Positions 1-10,780 of a stretch of 64,000 nt of DNA are shown in pieces. The notes below the pieces were generated by a model that worked only from the letters and a program-made list of their open reading frames with translations, had not been told where the DNA came from and did not search any database. Made by a program: the position numbers and the translations under genes. Origin of the DNA: Pleomorphomonas diazotrophica (lineage in GTDB: Bacteria > Pseudomonadota > Alphaproteobacteria > Rhizobiales > Pleomorphomonadaceae); contig NZ_PJNW01000002.1 in the NCBI RefSeq assembly GCF_002844595.1, positions 1,169,496 to 1,233,495 on the forward strand. The letters run 5' to 3'. Position 1 is the stretch's first letter; each line of letters begins with the position of its first letter.

Positions 1-480
1 AAAATAGGCTTCCGCGAGCGGGTTCTTGAGCTCGCGATAGATACCTGCGAACGGTTTTCCCAGGCTGGCACCGCCAACCGCGAGCAGTTCCCAGTTGCCT
101 TGGTGCAGCGAGCAAAACACGGCGCCCCCTGCCCCGATCGCCCTTATGTCGGCAGCCAATCCGTCGCTCAGAACGATGCGCTCCGGTCGCCTGACGATCT
201 CGGGCAGCAGAAGCCCCTCGGCAAAGGTTCGGCCGAGATTCTCCCACATGTCCGAGAGGATACGTTTCCGTTCGCCCGACGTCAGGTCCGGCATGGCATT
301 GGCGAGATGCTGGTCTGCCCGTGAATGGCGCGGATTGAAGGGCGCAAACCAGCGCCAGAGCCGCCCCATGAACGCCGAGCCCCTGTCGACGCCGAGGAAA
401 CTCAGCAAGGCAACGACGGCGCGCAGCGCCACATACTCGAGCCAAAAGCCGGCTTGCGTCCGGGCCTGTCGATAATCCAA
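1..480 (-). CDS. Lipid A biosynthesis (lauroyl/myristoyl) acyltransferase, 3' part outside the window
   Basis: The first 160 codons of an LpxL/HtrB-type acyltransferase, which transfers a secondary acyl chain to the lipid A precursor at the inner membrane. The visible protein has a hydrophobic N-terminal helix followed by the HxxxxE-type signature (HQGNWE) at about residue 134 and a substrate-loop segment ending in YRELKNPLAEAYF. The start is a TTG at 480, chosen because an in-frame TAA lies only three codons upstream. The rest of the enzyme runs off the left edge. The exact acyl specificity cannot be read from this fragment. The gene would escape a search limited to ATG starts. Confidence 0.85.
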   Translation of the reverse strand, partial: MDYRQARTQAGFWLEYVALRAVVALLSFLGVDRGSAFMGRLWRWFAPFNPRHSRADQHLANAMPDLTSGERKRILSDMWENLGRTFAEGLLLPEIVRRPERIVLSDGLAADIRAIGAGGAVFCSLHQGNWELLAVGGASLGKPFAGIYRELKNPLAEAYF

Positions 481-652
481 CGCGCCTTAGCCTCTCAAGG
501 AACAGCGGAAGACCCAAACGGCGAGATCTGCGTCCGCCGCCTGAATCGTGCGATGAGCTGTTACCCTATTTTGCGCGCTCCCTCCACCCCGTAGCCAACC
601 GGTGGCACGGCTGCTGTGAGATGACCGCCTTGGTGCTCCCTGAGTCTTGCCG

Positions 653-1927
653 CTATTGGGCGATGCGAAGCGCCGACAGCTTGTCGCCGATGGCGCCGAA
701 GGCGGTGACGATGTCACCGGCCGTGGCGGCGTTGAAGTAGTTGCTTGGGGAGCTGGCGCATCTCCTCAGGACGTCGGCATTTCCGGAGATGACCAGCACC
801 GTATAGATCGTCATGTTGTCAGCCTTGGCAGCGTCGCAAACCTTGGCCATCCGGTCATCCACTTGGCTGGATGAGTTCCGCCCATCACCACCGAACCTGT
901 TCATCGTGTTCTCGCCGTCCGACAGCAGGATGATCACGTCCTGATAATCGTAATTGGCGTCCTTGGCCGGTACGTCGAGCGGACCGCCAAGCTTCAAGGA
1001 TTGCCATGCCCACACGAGACCGATCGTCTGATTGGTCGGTCCGACGGCGGACAATGCGTCGACCGCATTGCCCAGAGCGGTCCAATCATCGCTCAAGGCC
1101 GTGATCGGGGTGAGGCAACTGTCATAGTCCTCGGCGGGGAACTTGGTGGCCAGATTGGTCGCCGCCTGAACGGAGATATCGTATTCCTTGTCGCGATCCG
1201 AGACACAGCCATCCCACTCTGATTTATCCTTGCCGCTCGGCCAAAGCCGCACGTTTGACCTGCAAGTATAACTCCCGTCGCGATTTCTGGAGCAGTACTG
1301 TCCCGTCTTGTCCCAGGAGATAATCGTACTCGACTGGAATCCGGTGCCGATGTTTACATCCTTATTGAAAGGAACGATCGACACGTAAATGTCGCCCTGG
1401 GTGGTCGAGTTGGCTTTCAGCTTGTCGAGAAGATCGTGCGTCGCCTCCTTGAGGGCCTCGATCTTGCCCGAATAGGCCATGGATCCGGTGTTATCGAGCG
1501 CGAGCGCCACACGCAGGCGCTTGGATGACCATGCGGATTTGGACTGGACCGCCAACGTCTCTGACGAAATCCCCGCGAGATTGAGGAAGGTCATCGGCAC
1601 CGTTCCGCTCGCCGACGCGGCGATCACCGCGCCATTGCTCTTAGTGAAGGTGGCCGACACAGTAACGCCGTTGACCTTGCCTTCCGGAAAGTTGACTTTG
1701 AATATCTCTGTCGCTCGCTCGTTGAGCCGCGTGGAGGTGAGTTTGGGCGCTTCCGAGGAGAGGGCAAGAACGGTGGCATCGAGTGAATGCTGCATGAGTT
1801 CGCGCGCATCGGCCAGTCGCGCATAGTCGACGGCCGCCCCGACACCGACCAGAAGGGGCACCAGACAGACGGCGAAGGTTATCGCCATGTTGCCGTTCCG
1901 GCACACCAAAAACCGACGAATATCCAT
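653..1927 (-). CDS. TadE/TadG-like pilus assembly protein with von Willebrand factor A domain
   Basis: 424 residues. The N-terminus (MDIRRFLVCRNGNMAITFA) is a type-IV-prepilin/TadE-like segment with one membrane helix at about residues 13-35, as in proteins of Flp/Tad pilus loci. A von Willebrand A domain follows with a MIDAS-like DNTGSM motif near residue 150 and a second aspartate region (LLSDGENTM) near residue 345. The start at 1927 has AGGAGG five bases upstream; a longer reading frame up to 2044 lacks such a site. Proteins of this family are thought to be secreted or membrane-anchored components of Tad pili. No other tad gene is visible here, so it is probably an orphan TadG-like gene. 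Confidence 0.8.
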   Translation of the reverse strand: MDIRRFLVCRNGNMAITFAVCLVPLLVGVGAAVDYARLADARELMQHSLDATVLALSSEAPKLTSTRLNERATEIFKVNFPEGKVNGVTVSATFTKSNGAVIAASASGTVPMTFLNLAGISSETLAVQSKSAWSSKRLRVALALDNTGSMAYSGKIEALKEATHDLLDKLKANSTTQGDIYVSIVPFNKDVNIGTGFQSSTIISWDKTGQYCSRNRDGSYTCRSNVRLWPSGKDKSEWDGCVSDRDKEYDISVQAATNLATKFPAEDYDSCLTPITALSDDWTALGNAVDALSAVGPTNQTIGLVWAWQSLKLGGPLDVPAKDANYDYQDVIILLSDGENTMNRFGGDGRNSSSQVDDRMAKVCDAAKADNMTIYTVLVISGNADVLRRCASSPSNYFNAATAGDIVTAFGAIGDKLSALRIAQ

Positions 1928-2033
1928 GATCCCTCCTGGACCGCAGGATATGGTCGGTTGACCTAACAACAGATTGCGGGAATGCCGACAATTTAAGGCG
2001 ATGTAGCGATTTCGGCCGTGCGCCGACGGCATT

Positions 2034-2060
2034 AAGGCGGGCACCTTGCGGCACCCGCCT
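2034..2060 (-). terminator. Candidate terminator downstream of rnj
   Basis: The hairpin at 2036-2059 has outer GGCGGG/CCCGCC arms. Read on the minus strand it closes with a GCAA tetraloop and two inner wobble pairs. It lies just after the rnj stop codon and before the TadG-like gene. The following T run is weak. Confidence 0.5.
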
Positions 2061-2066
2061 CTCGGC

Positions 2067-3752
2067 TCAATCCACCCTCAGCACTGTCACCTCGGTGATC
2101 GGCTTCTTTCCCCAGCGCTCGTTGGCGGCGGCGCGGATCGAGCGGCGCACCGCCTCGGCGACCAAGTCCTCGTCCTTGCGGCGGGCCTTGGGAATGGAGA
2201 CGAGGCAGCCGTCGACAGCGGCGGCCAGCACATCCTCGAAATCGTCGCCCTTGTTATCCGTTTCTGGCAGACCGAAACAGTTGAGGCCGTATTCGCCAAG
2301 GATGTCGCCGCGCCCGTTCATCAGCAGCGTGCAGACGACGACGCCGGCAAAGCTCATCTTGCGCCGCTCGACGACACCGGACCCCTCGGGATCGCGCACG
2401 AGGCTGCCATCCTTGACCAGAATGCCGAAGGGGACGTGACCGACCGCCTTGGGCTCATCGCCGGGCAGGAGGCGCAGCATCTCGCCGTTCCTGGTGCGGG
2501 CCACGCTTGGTACGCCGGCCTCGCGCGCCAGTCTCTCATGAGCGGCCAGATGGACGGCTTCGCCATGTACCGGCACCGCGACCTTCGGCTTGACGAGGCG
2601 ATAGAGCTCCATCATCTCGTCGCGACGCGGATGGCCGGAGGTGTGAACCAGGGCATCGCCGTCGGAGACGATCTCGACGCCCTGCTCCACGAGCTTGTTC
2701 TTGATGGCGCCGACTGCCTTCTCGTTGCCCGGAATGGTGCGCGAGGAGAAAATGACCATGTCGCCACGGTCGAGCGTAATGTTGCGATGGTCGCCGGCAG
2801 CGATCTTGGCGAGCGCGGCGCGCGCTTCGCCCTGGCTGCCGGTGACGATGGCCATCACCTTGTCGGGCGGCAGATAGCCGTAGGCCTCCTCGTCGCGGAA
2901 CGGCGGCAGCCCCTCGAGCATGCCGAGCTCGCCGGCAACGTCGAGCACCCGCTTGATGGCGCGGCCGACCACGACGATCTCGCGGTCGTTCTTGGCTGCG
3001 GCCTCGGCGATCGAACGGATCCGGCCGAGGTTCGACGCGAAAATGGTGACGGCGACGCGCTTCTTCGCCCGGGCGACCACCTCGGAAAGCCCGTGGGCGA
3101 CCTCGCCCTCCGACGGACTGCGCCCGGCGCGGACGGCGTTGGTGGAATCGCAGATCATCGCATCAACGCCCTCGGCGCTGATCTCGGCGAGGCGCTTCAT
3201 GTCGATCGGCTGACCGACGCGCGGATCGTGATCGATCTTCCAGTCGCCGGTATGCAGCACATTGCCCATGGGCGTGCGGATCAGCACGGCCGTCGGTTCG
3301 GGCAACGAGTGCGACATGGCGATCAGCTCGAGATCGAACGGGCCGATCGAGAAACGCTGCCCCTGCTGGACGACGCTGGTCGGCACGCGCGGCGCGTTTG
3401 GCTCCATCTCGCGCTTGGCGGCGTGGAGGGCGGCGGCAAAGGGCGTCATATAGACCGGCACGCCCAGCCGCGGCCAGAGGTCGTAGACCGCGCCATAGTG
3501 GTCTTCATGGGCGTGGGTGATCAGGATGCCGACCAGATCGTCCTTGTAGGCTTCGATGAACGAAATGTCGGGCAGAAGCAGGTCGACGCCGGGCAACTCA
3601 GGGCCGGCGAAGGACACGCCGCAATCCACCATCAACCACTTGCGGTCGGCTTCGGGTCCGAGGCCGTAGAGCGCGAGGTTCATGCCGATTTCGCCAACGC
3701 CGCCGAGCGGCAGGAAAATGAGCTCGTCGGCCCCGCTCTTCTTTTTCGTCAC
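2067..3752 (-). CDS. rnj: Ribonuclease J family exo/endonuclease
   Basis: 561 residues of metallo-beta-lactamase/beta-CASP fold. The N-terminal core carries LPLGGVGEIGMNLALYG and the zinc motif HAHEDHYGA (near residue 80); the middle beta-CASP region and the HTSGHPRRDE motif near residue 370 are typical of RNase J. These enzymes degrade and mature RNA in alphaproteobacteria that use RNase J alongside RNase E. I prefer the GTG at 3752 (GGAG seven bases upstream) over an ATG at 3788 that adds 12 residues without a clear ribosome site. It follows birA by 146 bases at the end of the nuo block, an arrangement common in Rhizobiales. Confidence 0.9.
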   Translation of the reverse strand: MTKKKSGADELIFLPLGGVGEIGMNLALYGLGPEADRKWLMVDCGVSFAGPELPGVDLLLPDISFIEAYKDDLVGILITHAHEDHYGAVYDLWPRLGVPVYMTPFAAALHAAKREMEPNAPRVPTSVVQQGQRFSIGPFDLELIAMSHSLPEPTAVLIRTPMGNVLHTGDWKIDHDPRVGQPIDMKRLAEISAEGVDAMICDSTNAVRAGRSPSEGEVAHGLSEVVARAKKRVAVTIFASNLGRIRSIAEAAAKNDREIVVVGRAIKRVLDVAGELGMLEGLPPFRDEEAYGYLPPDKVMAIVTGSQGEARAALAKIAAGDHRNITLDRGDMVIFSSRTIPGNEKAVGAIKNKLVEQGVEIVSDGDALVHTSGHPRRDEMMELYRLVKPKVAVPVHGEAVHLAAHERLAREAGVPSVARTRNGEMLRLLPGDEPKAVGHVPFGILVKDGSLVRDPEGSGVVERRKMSFAGVVVCTLLMNGRGDILGEYGLNCFGLPETDNKGDDFEDVLAAAVDGCLVSIPKARRKDEDLVAEAVRRSIRAAANERWGKKPITEVTVLRVD

Positions 3753-3898
3753 AGATATCTCCAACTCGCCGACCCTTTGCCGGCGCATGCTTGTTCTTTC
3801 GTTTGTCGGTTCTACGTGGACGCGAAAGCCAGCGGCGTCAAGAAAACTCTCGGGAGAACCGCGTCGATATCGATTGCACGGCGCATCGGCAGAAGCCG

Positions 3899-4660
3899 TC
3901 AGGAATGACCGAAAAACACGTCACCAGCCGAAATCGCCTCCAGCTCGCCATCGTGGCGGAGCAGAAGCCGCCCTTCCATGTCGAGACCGGAAAAGACGCC
4001 GGCGACCTCGCGCGTCGGCAGCCGCACGGTAATCGCCTCGCCAATACCCTGGGCGCGGCTGAGCCAAGCCTCGCGAAGCGGTGCGAAATCGCCTACCTGC
4101 CACTCGGCAAGCCGACGGGCCATGGCGGCCGCAAGCAGCGCGAACATCGCCGCGGGCTCAGTGGGATAGCCGACTTCCGCGAGATCGGTGGCGCGATAGA
4201 GCGCAACATCCGGGTGATGGCCACAGTTGAGGCCGATACCGATCACCACCACCCTACCCTCCGGCGTGCTCGCCGCCTCGATCAGGATGCCGCAGAGCTT
4301 GGCGCCAGCGTAGAGGATGTCATTCGGCCATTTGATGGCAAGGTCAGCCCTCGCCAATGGTGGCAGAGCCGCCGCCACGGCGTCGTGAACGGCCAGGGCC
4401 ACCACAAGCGGCAGTTCGCCGAGCCGCGCCTCCGCCATCGGATCGCGCAGCATCAAAGACGAATAAAGGTTGCCCGGTTCGGAGGTCCAGACCCGCCCGC
4501 GTCGACCGCGGCCGGCGGTCTGGCGGCGAGCAACAACCCAAAGGCCTGATGCCGCCCCCTGCCGCGCCCGCTCGAACGCCTCGGCATTGGTGGAGCCGAC
4601 GTCGTCAAGGTGAACGGCCGTGTAACCGGCGGGGCAGACAAGCCCCGGACCTTCGCTCAT
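3899..4660 (-). CDS. birA: Biotin--[acetyl-CoA-carboxylase] ligase
   Basis: 253 residues, catalytic domain only, with no N-terminal repressor domain, so a monofunctional ligase that attaches biotin to the carrier protein of biotin carboxylases. The ATP/biotin-binding loop GRGRRGR is near residue 53 and the lysine-containing KWPNDILYAG motif near residue 110. The start at 4660 (MSEGPGLV) follows the nuoN stop by 13 bases; an upstream in-frame ATG would overlap nuoN heavily. Its place after nuoN is a conserved neighbourhood in alphaproteobacteria with no obvious functional link. Confidence 0.9.
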   Translation of the reverse strand: MSEGPGLVCPAGYTAVHLDDVGSTNAEAFERARQGAASGLWVVARRQTAGRGRRGRVWTSEPGNLYSSLMLRDPMAEARLGELPLVVALAVHDAVAAALPPLARADLAIKWPNDILYAGAKLCGILIEAASTPEGRVVVIGIGLNCGHHPDVALYRATDLAEVGYPTEPAAMFALLAAAMARRLAEWQVGDFAPLREAWLSRAQGIGEAITVRLPTREVAGVFSGLDMEGRLLLRHDGELEAISAGDVFFGHS

Positions 4661-4673
4661 CGTGCCGATCGCC

Positions 4674-6104
4674 TCAGAACAGCGTACGGGCAGCCGCCAG
4701 CGCCGCGTCGCCCAGCGGCCCAAGCACCAGCGCGAACGCGGCGACGAACAGACCGGAGATGCCAAGCACGGCCTTCATCTCGCCGCCCATCGGCTCGAAG
4801 GCGCCCTTCGGCTCGTCGAGGAACATGATCTTGACGATGCGGAGGTAGTAATAGGCGCCGACAACCGAGCTTAGGATGCCGATTACCGCCAGCCAGTAGA
4901 GACCGGCGTTGATGGCGGCCGCGAAGACGAAATACTTGCCGAAGAAGCCGGCAAACGGCGGGATGCCGGCCAGCGAGAACATGATGATGCCGAGGAGATA
5001 GGCCACCGTCGGATTGGTGCGCGACAGGCCGGCGAGGCTTTCGATGTCCTCGGTCATCGCGCCATCGCGGCGCATGGAGAGGATTACCGCGAAGGCGCCG
5101 GCCGTCATGGCGAGATAGGTGGCGAGATAGATCAGGATGCCGTAGATGCCCGCTTCCGAGCCGGCCGCGAGACCAACCAGCGCGTAGCCCATGTGGCCGA
5201 TCGACGAGTAGGCCATCAGGCGCTTGATGTTGCGCTGACCAATGGCAGCGAAGGCACCGAGGATCATCGACGCCAGCGACATGAAGGCGACGATCTGCTG
5301 CCACTCGGCCTTGACCGGTCCGAGGGCCTCCATCACCACCCGGACGAACAGTGCCATGGCGGCGATCTTCGGGGCGGCCGCGAAGAAGGCGGTAACCGGC
5401 GTTGGCGCGCCTTCGTAGACGTCGGGCGTCCACATGTGGAAGGGTACGGCCGACACCTTGAAGGCGATGCCGGTGGCGACGAAGACGATGCCGAAGGTGA
5501 GGCCGAGCGACGTCGAACCACCAGCGGCAGCCGCAGCGGCGATGCCGGCAAAATCGACGTGACCGGTGAAGCCGTAGATCAGCGACGCGCCATAGAGCAG
5601 CATGCCCGAGGAGAGCGCGCCCAGCACGAAATACTTGAGGCCGGCCTCGGTCGAGCGTCCATCGTCGCGATGGAAGGACGCGACGACATAGAGCGCCAGC
5701 GACTGAAGCTCCAGGCCGAGATAGACGGCGATGAGATCGCCGGCCGAGATCATCAGCAGCATGCCGATGGTGGCGAGGACGATCAGCACCGGCAGTTCGA
5801 AATGGAAGAACTTCTCGGCAACGGCAAAGCGCTGCGTCATCACCACGGCGACAGCAGAACCGATCAGCACCAGCACCTTCAGGAACCGGGCGAAACCATC
5901 GACAACGAAGGCGCCGCCGAAGGTGGAGCCATCGCGGCCGATCACCACGGCCACGGCTGCGACCAAAAGAAGCAGCACCGACAGGCCGGAGACGAGACTG
6001 CTTCGCTTCTCGCTGCCGTAGGCGCCGATCAGAAGCAGCAGGAGGGCGCCAGCGGCCAGCAGGAGTTCCGGTCCGGCAAGGGCAAAGTCGGGGAAAGCGG
6101 TCAT
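4674..6104 (-). CDS. nuoN: NADH-quinone oxidoreductase subunit N
   Basis: 476 residues, an almost wholly hydrophobic antiporter-like subunit of complex I with about 14 membrane helices. Family hallmarks include the [19 protein letters not shown] segment near residue 220 (conserved lysine of the proton channel) and [12 protein letters not shown] near 300. It is the most distal nuo gene of the operon, starting 12 bases after nuoM ends. It forms one of the proton-translocating modules in the membrane arm. Confidence 0.96.
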   Translation of the reverse strand: MTAFPDFALAGPELLLAAGALLLLLIGAYGSEKRSSLVSGLSVLLLLVAAVAVVIGRDGSTFGGAFVVDGFARFLKVLVLIGSAVAVVMTQRFAVAEKFFHFELPVLIVLATIGMLLMISAGDLIAVYLGLELQSLALYVVASFHRDDGRSTEAGLKYFVLGALSSGMLLYGASLIYGFTGHVDFAGIAAAAAAGGSTSLGLTFGIVFVATGIAFKVSAVPFHMWTPDVYEGAPTPVTAFFAAAPKIAAMALFVRVVMEALGPVKAEWQQIVAFMSLASMILGAFAAIGQRNIKRLMAYSSIGHMGYALVGLAAGSEAGIYGILIYLATYLAMTAGAFAVILSMRRDGAMTEDIESLAGLSRTNPTVAYLLGIIMFSLAGIPPFAGFFGKYFVFAAAINAGLYWLAVIGILSSVVGAYYYLRIVKIMFLDEPKGAFEPMGGEMKAVLGISGLFVAAFALVLGPLGDAALAAARTLF

Positions 6105-6115
6105 GGTCTATGCCC

Positions 6116-7648
6116 TCAGCGGATCAGCGGCAGCGGCCCAGACGAAGCGGTCTGGCCGGCGGCGTCGATCGCCGCGTGAACGGAGCGAAGAAGCGCCTCG
6201 AGCGAGGCGGCCGTAGCATCGAGGATCGGCAGCGGATAGACGCCGAACAGGATCACCAGCACGACGAGCGGCGCCAAGATGCCGATCTCGCGCGGACTGA
6301 GGTCCATCATCGCCTTGAGGTTGGCCTTGGTGAGCGCGCCCCAGACGACGCGGCGGAACAGCCAGAGGGCGTAGGCCGCCGACAGGATGACGCCGAGCGC
6401 CGCGAAGGCGGCCACCCAGGTGTTGACCTGGAAGGCGGCCGACAGGGTGAGGAACTCGCCGATGAAGCCGGAGGTGCCGGGCAGGCCAACGTTGGCCATG
6501 GTCATCACCATGAACACCGTGGCATAGGCCGGCATGCGGTTGACGAGGCCGCCGTAGGCGGCGATTTCGCGGGTGTGCAGGCGGTCGTAGACGACGCCGA
6601 CGCAGAGGAACAGCGCGCCCGACACCAGACCGTGGCTGAACATCTGGAACACGGCGCCCTGCAACCCTTGTGTGTTCAGCGTGAAGATGCCCATGGTCAC
6701 GTAGCCCATGTGGGCGACGGAGGAGTAGGCGATCAGCTTCTTCATGTCCTCCTGCACCAGCGCCACCAGCGAGGTGTAGACGATGGCGACGACGGAGAGC
6801 GTGAAGATGAAGGGCGCGAGGTCGGCCGACGCCAGCGGGAACATCGGCAGCGAGAAGCGCAGGAAGCCGTAGCCGCCCATCTTCAGGAGGATGGCGGCAA
6901 GCAGCACCGAGCCCGCGGTCGGCGCCTCAACGTGGGCGTCCGGCAGCCAGGTGTGCACCGGCCACATCGGCATCTTCACCGCGAAGCTCGCGAAGAAGGC
7001 GAACCACAGCCACCACTGCATGGTCGCCGGGAAGGGATGGTTGACCAGCTCGGTGATGTCGGTGGTGCCGCTCTCCCAGTACATCGCCATGATCGCCAGC
7101 ATCATCAGCACCGAGCCGGCCAACGTGTAGAGGAAGAACTTGTAGGAGGCGTAGACGCGCCGCTGACCGCCCCAAATGCCGATGATCAGGAACATCGGGA
7201 TCAGGCCGCCCTCGAAGAAGACGTAGAACAGCACAAGGTCGGTGGCACAGAACACGCCGATCATCAGCGTCTCAAGCACCAGGAAGGCGATCATGTATTC
7301 CTTGACGCGGACCTGAACCGACTCCCAGCTCGCCAGAATGCAAAAAGGCATCAGGAAGGTGGTGAGCAACACGAACAGGATGGAGATGCCGTCGACGCCC
7401 ATGCGATAGGCGAAGAAGCCGCCCGACCAGCCGGCCGTCTCGGTGAGCTGGAACCCGGGGTTCTTCGGATCGAAGCCCGTCCAGATGCCGATCGACACCA
7501 GGAAGGTCGCCACCGTGGTAATCAGCGCCACGCGCCGGATGTTGAGGATCGCGGCCTCGTCCTGCGCCCGGATCATCAGAATGAACAGGACGCCCGCCAG
7601 CGGCAGGAACGTGGTCAGCGTCAGAAGCGGCATTCCGCTCATACTCAT
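6116..7648 (-). CDS. nuoM: NADH-quinone oxidoreductase subunit M
   Basis: 510 residues, an antiporter-like membrane subunit of complex I. Recognisable family segments are [17 protein letters not shown] (with the conserved glutamate, near residue 150), [21 protein letters not shown] (near 230) and [13 protein letters not shown] (near 310). The ATG at 7648 overlaps the nuoL stop as ATGA, implying translational coupling; a second ATG lies two codons on. Confidence 0.96.
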   Translation of the reverse strand: MSMSGMPLLTLTTFLPLAGVLFILMIRAQDEAAILNIRRVALITTVATFLVSIGIWTGFDPKNPGFQLTETAGWSGGFFAYRMGVDGISILFVLLTTFLMPFCILASWESVQVRVKEYMIAFLVLETLMIGVFCATDLVLFYVFFEGGLIPMFLIIGIWGGQRRVYASYKFFLYTLAGSVLMMLAIMAMYWESGTTDITELVNHPFPATMQWWLWFAFFASFAVKMPMWPVHTWLPDAHVEAPTAGSVLLAAILLKMGGYGFLRFSLPMFPLASADLAPFIFTLSVVAIVYTSLVALVQEDMKKLIAYSSVAHMGYVTMGIFTLNTQGLQGAVFQMFSHGLVSGALFLCVGVVYDRLHTREIAAYGGLVNRMPAYATVFMVMTMANVGLPGTSGFIGEFLTLSAAFQVNTWVAAFAALGVILSAAYALWLFRRVVWGALTKANLKAMMDLSPREIGILAPLVVLVILFGVYPLPILDATAASLEALLRSVHAAIDAAGQTASSGPLPLIR

Positions 7649-9741
7649 TGTCCCCCGGCGAACATGGCCCAGGTGATGAGGGCGGCAACGCCGATCACCA
7701 TGGCAAAGGCATAATGGTAGACATATCCGGTCTGCAGGCGCACGACGCGGGCGGTCACGTCCTGCACGCGGGCGGCAACCCCGTTGGGACCGAGCCCATC
7801 GATGATGGCGCCGTCACCGGTCTTCCAGAACAGGCGGCCGATGGCGAAGGCCGGCCGCACGAAGATCAGGTCGTAGAGCTCGTCGAAGTACCACTTGTTG
7901 AGCAGGAACTTATAGAGCCCCGGCAGAGCGGCAGCGAGCTTCTTGGGCAGAGCCGGATTGACGATGTAGAACCAGTAGGCGACGGCAAGACCGACCAGCA
8001 TGGCCAGGAAGGGCGAGACCTTCACCAGGAATGACACCTCGTGCATGGCATGCAGGATGTGGTTCTCAGGACCGTAGAAGAGCGAACCCTTCCAGAATTC
8101 CGCCTGTTCCTCGCCGACGTAATGGCCGTAGAAGACCATGCCGGCGAGCACCGCACCGAGCGACAGCACGCCGAGCGGGATCAGGACGACCAGCGGGCTT
8201 TCCTTGGCGTGATCATAGACATCCTTCGGCGCTCGGCTCGCACCGAAGAAGGTGAGGAACACGAGGCGCCAGGAATAGAAGCTGGTGAAGCCGGCGGCGA
8301 TCACCAGGAGCACGGCGGCGAAGCCCGACATCGGGTTGTGGCCGGCAAAGGCGCTCTCGATGATGGCGTCCTTGGACAGGAAGCCGGCAAAGCCGATCTC
8401 GGTGCCGGGAATGCCGACGCCGGTGATGGCCAGCGTGCCCAAGGTCATCGCCCAGAAGGTGAGCGGGATCTTGTTGCGGAGGCCGCCCATGGACCGCATG
8501 TCCTGCTCGTGGTGGCTGGCCATGATCACCGAGCCGGCCCCGAGGAACAGCAGCGCCTTGAAGAAGGCGTGCGTGAACAGGTGGAACACGCCGGCGCCGT
8601 AAGCGCCGACGCCCAGCGCCACGAACATGTAGCCAAGCTGCGAACAGGTCGAGTAGGCGATGACGCGCTTGATGTCGTTCTGGACGAGGCCGACCGTGGC
8701 CGCGAAGAAGGCGGTGACGGCGCCGACCAGCGTAACGACGGTGAGCGCCGTCGGGCTGAGATCGAACAGCGGCGACAGGCGCGCCACCATGAATACGCCG
8801 GCGGTCACCATGGTCGCCGCGTGAATGAGAGCGGACACCGGCGTCGGGCCTTCCATGGCGTCCGGCAGCCAGGTGTGCAGCAGGAACTGCGCACTCTTGC
8901 CGCAGGCGCCCATGAACAGCAGCAGGCAGATGACGGTGATGGCGTCCCAGTCGCCCCACAGGAAGTGGAGCGTCTTGCCCTCGACGGTCGCGACATTGGC
9001 GAAGATGTCGGTCAGGCTGATGGTGCCGAACATCACGAAGATGCCGAAGATGCCCAGCATGAAGCCGAAGTCGCCGACACGGTTGACGACGAAGGCCTTG
9101 ATGGCTGCCGCCGAAGCCGACGGCTTCTTGTACCAGAAACCGATCAACAGGTAGGAGGCGAGACCGACGCCTTCCCAGCCGAAGAACATCTGGACGAGGT
9201 TGTCGGCGGTCACCAGCATCAGCATGGCGAAGGTGAACAGGCTCAGATAGGCGAAGAAACGCGGCCGGTCCGGATCCTCGGCCATGTAGCCGATCGAGTA
9301 GAGGTGGACCAGTGACGACACGGTGTTCACCACCACCAGCATGACGACGGTGAGTGTGTCGACGCGGAAGGCCCAGTCGATCTGCATGGCGCCGGAGGTA
9401 ATCCAGGTCAGCACCTTGATCGACTGCGTCTCGTGCTCGCCGAAGCCGACCGAGATGAACGCAACCCAGGAGAGGATCGCCGACACGAACAGCAGGCCGG
9501 TGGTCACCAGTTCGGCGACGCGCGAACCCGGCGCGGCCGGCTCGACGGCGTGATGGTGGTCATCGTGGTCGCCATGCGCGTGGTCGTCATGCTCGGCGTG
9601 CGCCGCGTGATGATCGTCGTGATGGCCGTGGGCGTCGTGGCCGCCCTCGGGCGCCGGCACGGTGGCCGCAGCACCGAACAGCGCGACAGCGCCGGCGACG
9701 AGGAAGCCGATGAGCGGAAGGAAGACGATGAGGGAATACAT
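7645..9741 (-). CDS. nuoL: NADH-quinone oxidoreductase subunit L
   Basis: 698 residues, the most distal proton-pumping subunit, with about 16 membrane helices and the long amphipathic C-terminal arm. Family motifs include [18 protein letters not shown] (near residue 190), the [26 protein letters not shown] segment (near 290) and STCSQLGYM (near 375). An oddity is a His/Asp-rich insertion in the first periplasmic loop, with 14 histidines between residues 35 and 64. The gene starts 8 bases after the nuoK stop codon. Confidence 0.96.
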   Translation of the reverse strand: MYSLIVFLPLIGFLVAGAVALFGAAATVPAPEGGHDAHGHHDDHHAAHAEHDDHAHGDHDDHHHAVEPAAPGSRVAELVTTGLLFVSAILSWVAFISVGFGEHETQSIKVLTWITSGAMQIDWAFRVDTLTVVMLVVVNTVSSLVHLYSIGYMAEDPDRPRFFAYLSLFTFAMLMLVTADNLVQMFFGWEGVGLASYLLIGFWYKKPSASAAAIKAFVVNRVGDFGFMLGIFGIFVMFGTISLTDIFANVATVEGKTLHFLWGDWDAITVICLLLFMGACGKSAQFLLHTWLPDAMEGPTPVSALIHAATMVTAGVFMVARLSPLFDLSPTALTVVTLVGAVTAFFAATVGLVQNDIKRVIAYSTCSQLGYMFVALGVGAYGAGVFHLFTHAFFKALLFLGAGSVIMASHHEQDMRSMGGLRNKIPLTFWAMTLGTLAITGVGIPGTEIGFAGFLSKDAIIESAFAGHNPMSGFAAVLLVIAAGFTSFYSWRLVFLTFFGASRAPKDVYDHAKESPLVVLIPLGVLSLGAVLAGMVFYGHYVGEEQAEFWKGSLFYGPENHILHAMHEVSFLVKVSPFLAMLVGLAVAYWFYIVNPALPKKLAAALPGLYKFLLNKWYFDELYDLIFVRPAFAIGRLFWKTGDGAIIDGLGPNGVAARVQDVTARVVRLQTGYVYHYAFAMVIGVAALITWAMFAGGQ

Positions 9742-9749
9742 CTCTTGCG

Positions 9750-10058
9750 TCAGCCCTTCATCACGTTGATGTCTTCCACCGCGATGGAGCCGCGGTTGCG
9801 GAAGAATGCGACCAGAATGGCAAGGCCGATGGCGGCCTCGGCGGCGGCGACCGTCAGCACGAACAGGGCGAAGACCTGCCCGACGAGATCGCCGAGGAAA
9901 TGCGAGAAGGCGACGAGGTTGAGGTTGACCGCGAGCAGGATCAACTCGACGCTCATCAGGATGACAATGACGTTCTTCCGGTTGAGGAAGATGCCGAGCA
10001 CCCCGAGCGTGAACAGGATCGCCGCGACCGACAGGTAGTGGGCAAGACCGAGCGTCAT
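9750..10058 (-). CDS. nuoK: NADH-quinone oxidoreductase subunit K
   Basis: 102 residues, the normal NuoK length, with three membrane helices. The conserved glutamates of the proton path are present in [14 protein letters not shown] (helix 2) and [11 protein letters not shown] (helix 3). The start at 10058 (MTLGLAHYL) is the family start; the frame stays open further upstream, but that part would be unlike NuoK. Confidence 0.95.
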   Translation of the reverse strand: MTLGLAHYLSVAAILFTLGVLGIFLNRKNVIVILMSVELILLAVNLNLVAFSHFLGDLVGQVFALFVLTVAAAEAAIGLAILVAFFRNRGSIAVEDINVMKG

Positions 10059-10104
10059 GGGGTCAACCTTCCTTGTCCGGTGGTGGAACGGTGCGAGTGA
10101 TCGG

Positions 10105-10716
10105 TCACAGTCCCCTCCCCGGCTCGACATGCTTGACTTCGATGGCGGTCGCGCGAGTACGCGCCACCTGCACGGAAATGTTCTGGCGTCGGACATAGGC
10201 GCGATGGCGCAGCGTCAGCGTGATGGCGCCGATCATGGCGACCAGCAGCACGAAGCCGGCGACCTGGAAGAAATAGACGTAGCGCGTATAGAGAAGCTGG
10301 CCGAGCGCCAAGGTGTTGGAGACCTGCGCCGGGTCGGGGATCGGCGCGGTTGCCGTCGCGGTCGCCTCGGGGGCGAACACCCAGGCGCCGGCTACCATCA
10401 GGAGTTCGGCAAGGAAGATCAGCCCGACAAGCACGCCGATCGGAAGATACTGCATGAAGCCCTGGCGGAGCTCGACGAAATCGACGTCAAGCATCATCAC
10501 CACGAACAAGAACAGCACCGCCACGGCGCCGACATAAACAACGATCAGCAGAAGGGCGAGGAACTCGGCGCCAGCCAGCATGAACAGGCCGGCCGCGTTG
10601 ACGAAAGCGAGGATCAGGAACAGCACCGAATGCACGGGGTTGCGCGAGGAAATCACCATCACCGCCGAAGCGATGGTGACCGCCGCAAACAGATAGAAGA
10701 ACAAGGCCTGTATCAT
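10105..10716 (-). CDS. nuoJ: NADH-quinone oxidoreductase subunit J
   Basis: 203 residues with five predicted membrane helices. The segment [21 protein letters not shown] (near residues 58-78) is the conserved third helix of NuoJ that contains the pi-bulge and contributes to the quinone-linked E-channel. It lies 64 bases after nuoI and 46 bases before nuoK in the operon. Confidence 0.95.
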   Translation of the reverse strand: MIQALFFYLFAAVTIASAVMVISSRNPVHSVLFLILAFVNAAGLFMLAGAEFLALLLIVVYVGAVAVLFLFVVMMLDVDFVELRQGFMQYLPIGVLVGLIFLAELLMVAGAWVFAPEATATATAPIPDPAQVSNTLALGQLLYTRYVYFFQVAGFVLLVAMIGAITLTLRHRAYVRRQNISVQVARTRATAIEVKHVEPGRGL

Positions 10717-10780
10717 CTCGCTTCGTCCCCGATGCGCCTCACGGCGCGTCCAATCCCGTCAAAACCCAGCACAGCCTCGA

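Noticed and set aside
2046..3908. Plus-strand frame of 620 codons across rnj
   Set aside because: Antisense to RNase J, whose zinc motifs are intact; no ribosome site.
6110..7714. Plus-strand open frame of 534 codons over nuoM
   Set aside because: Antisense shadow, rich in charged repeats such as EDAERREG, no motif.
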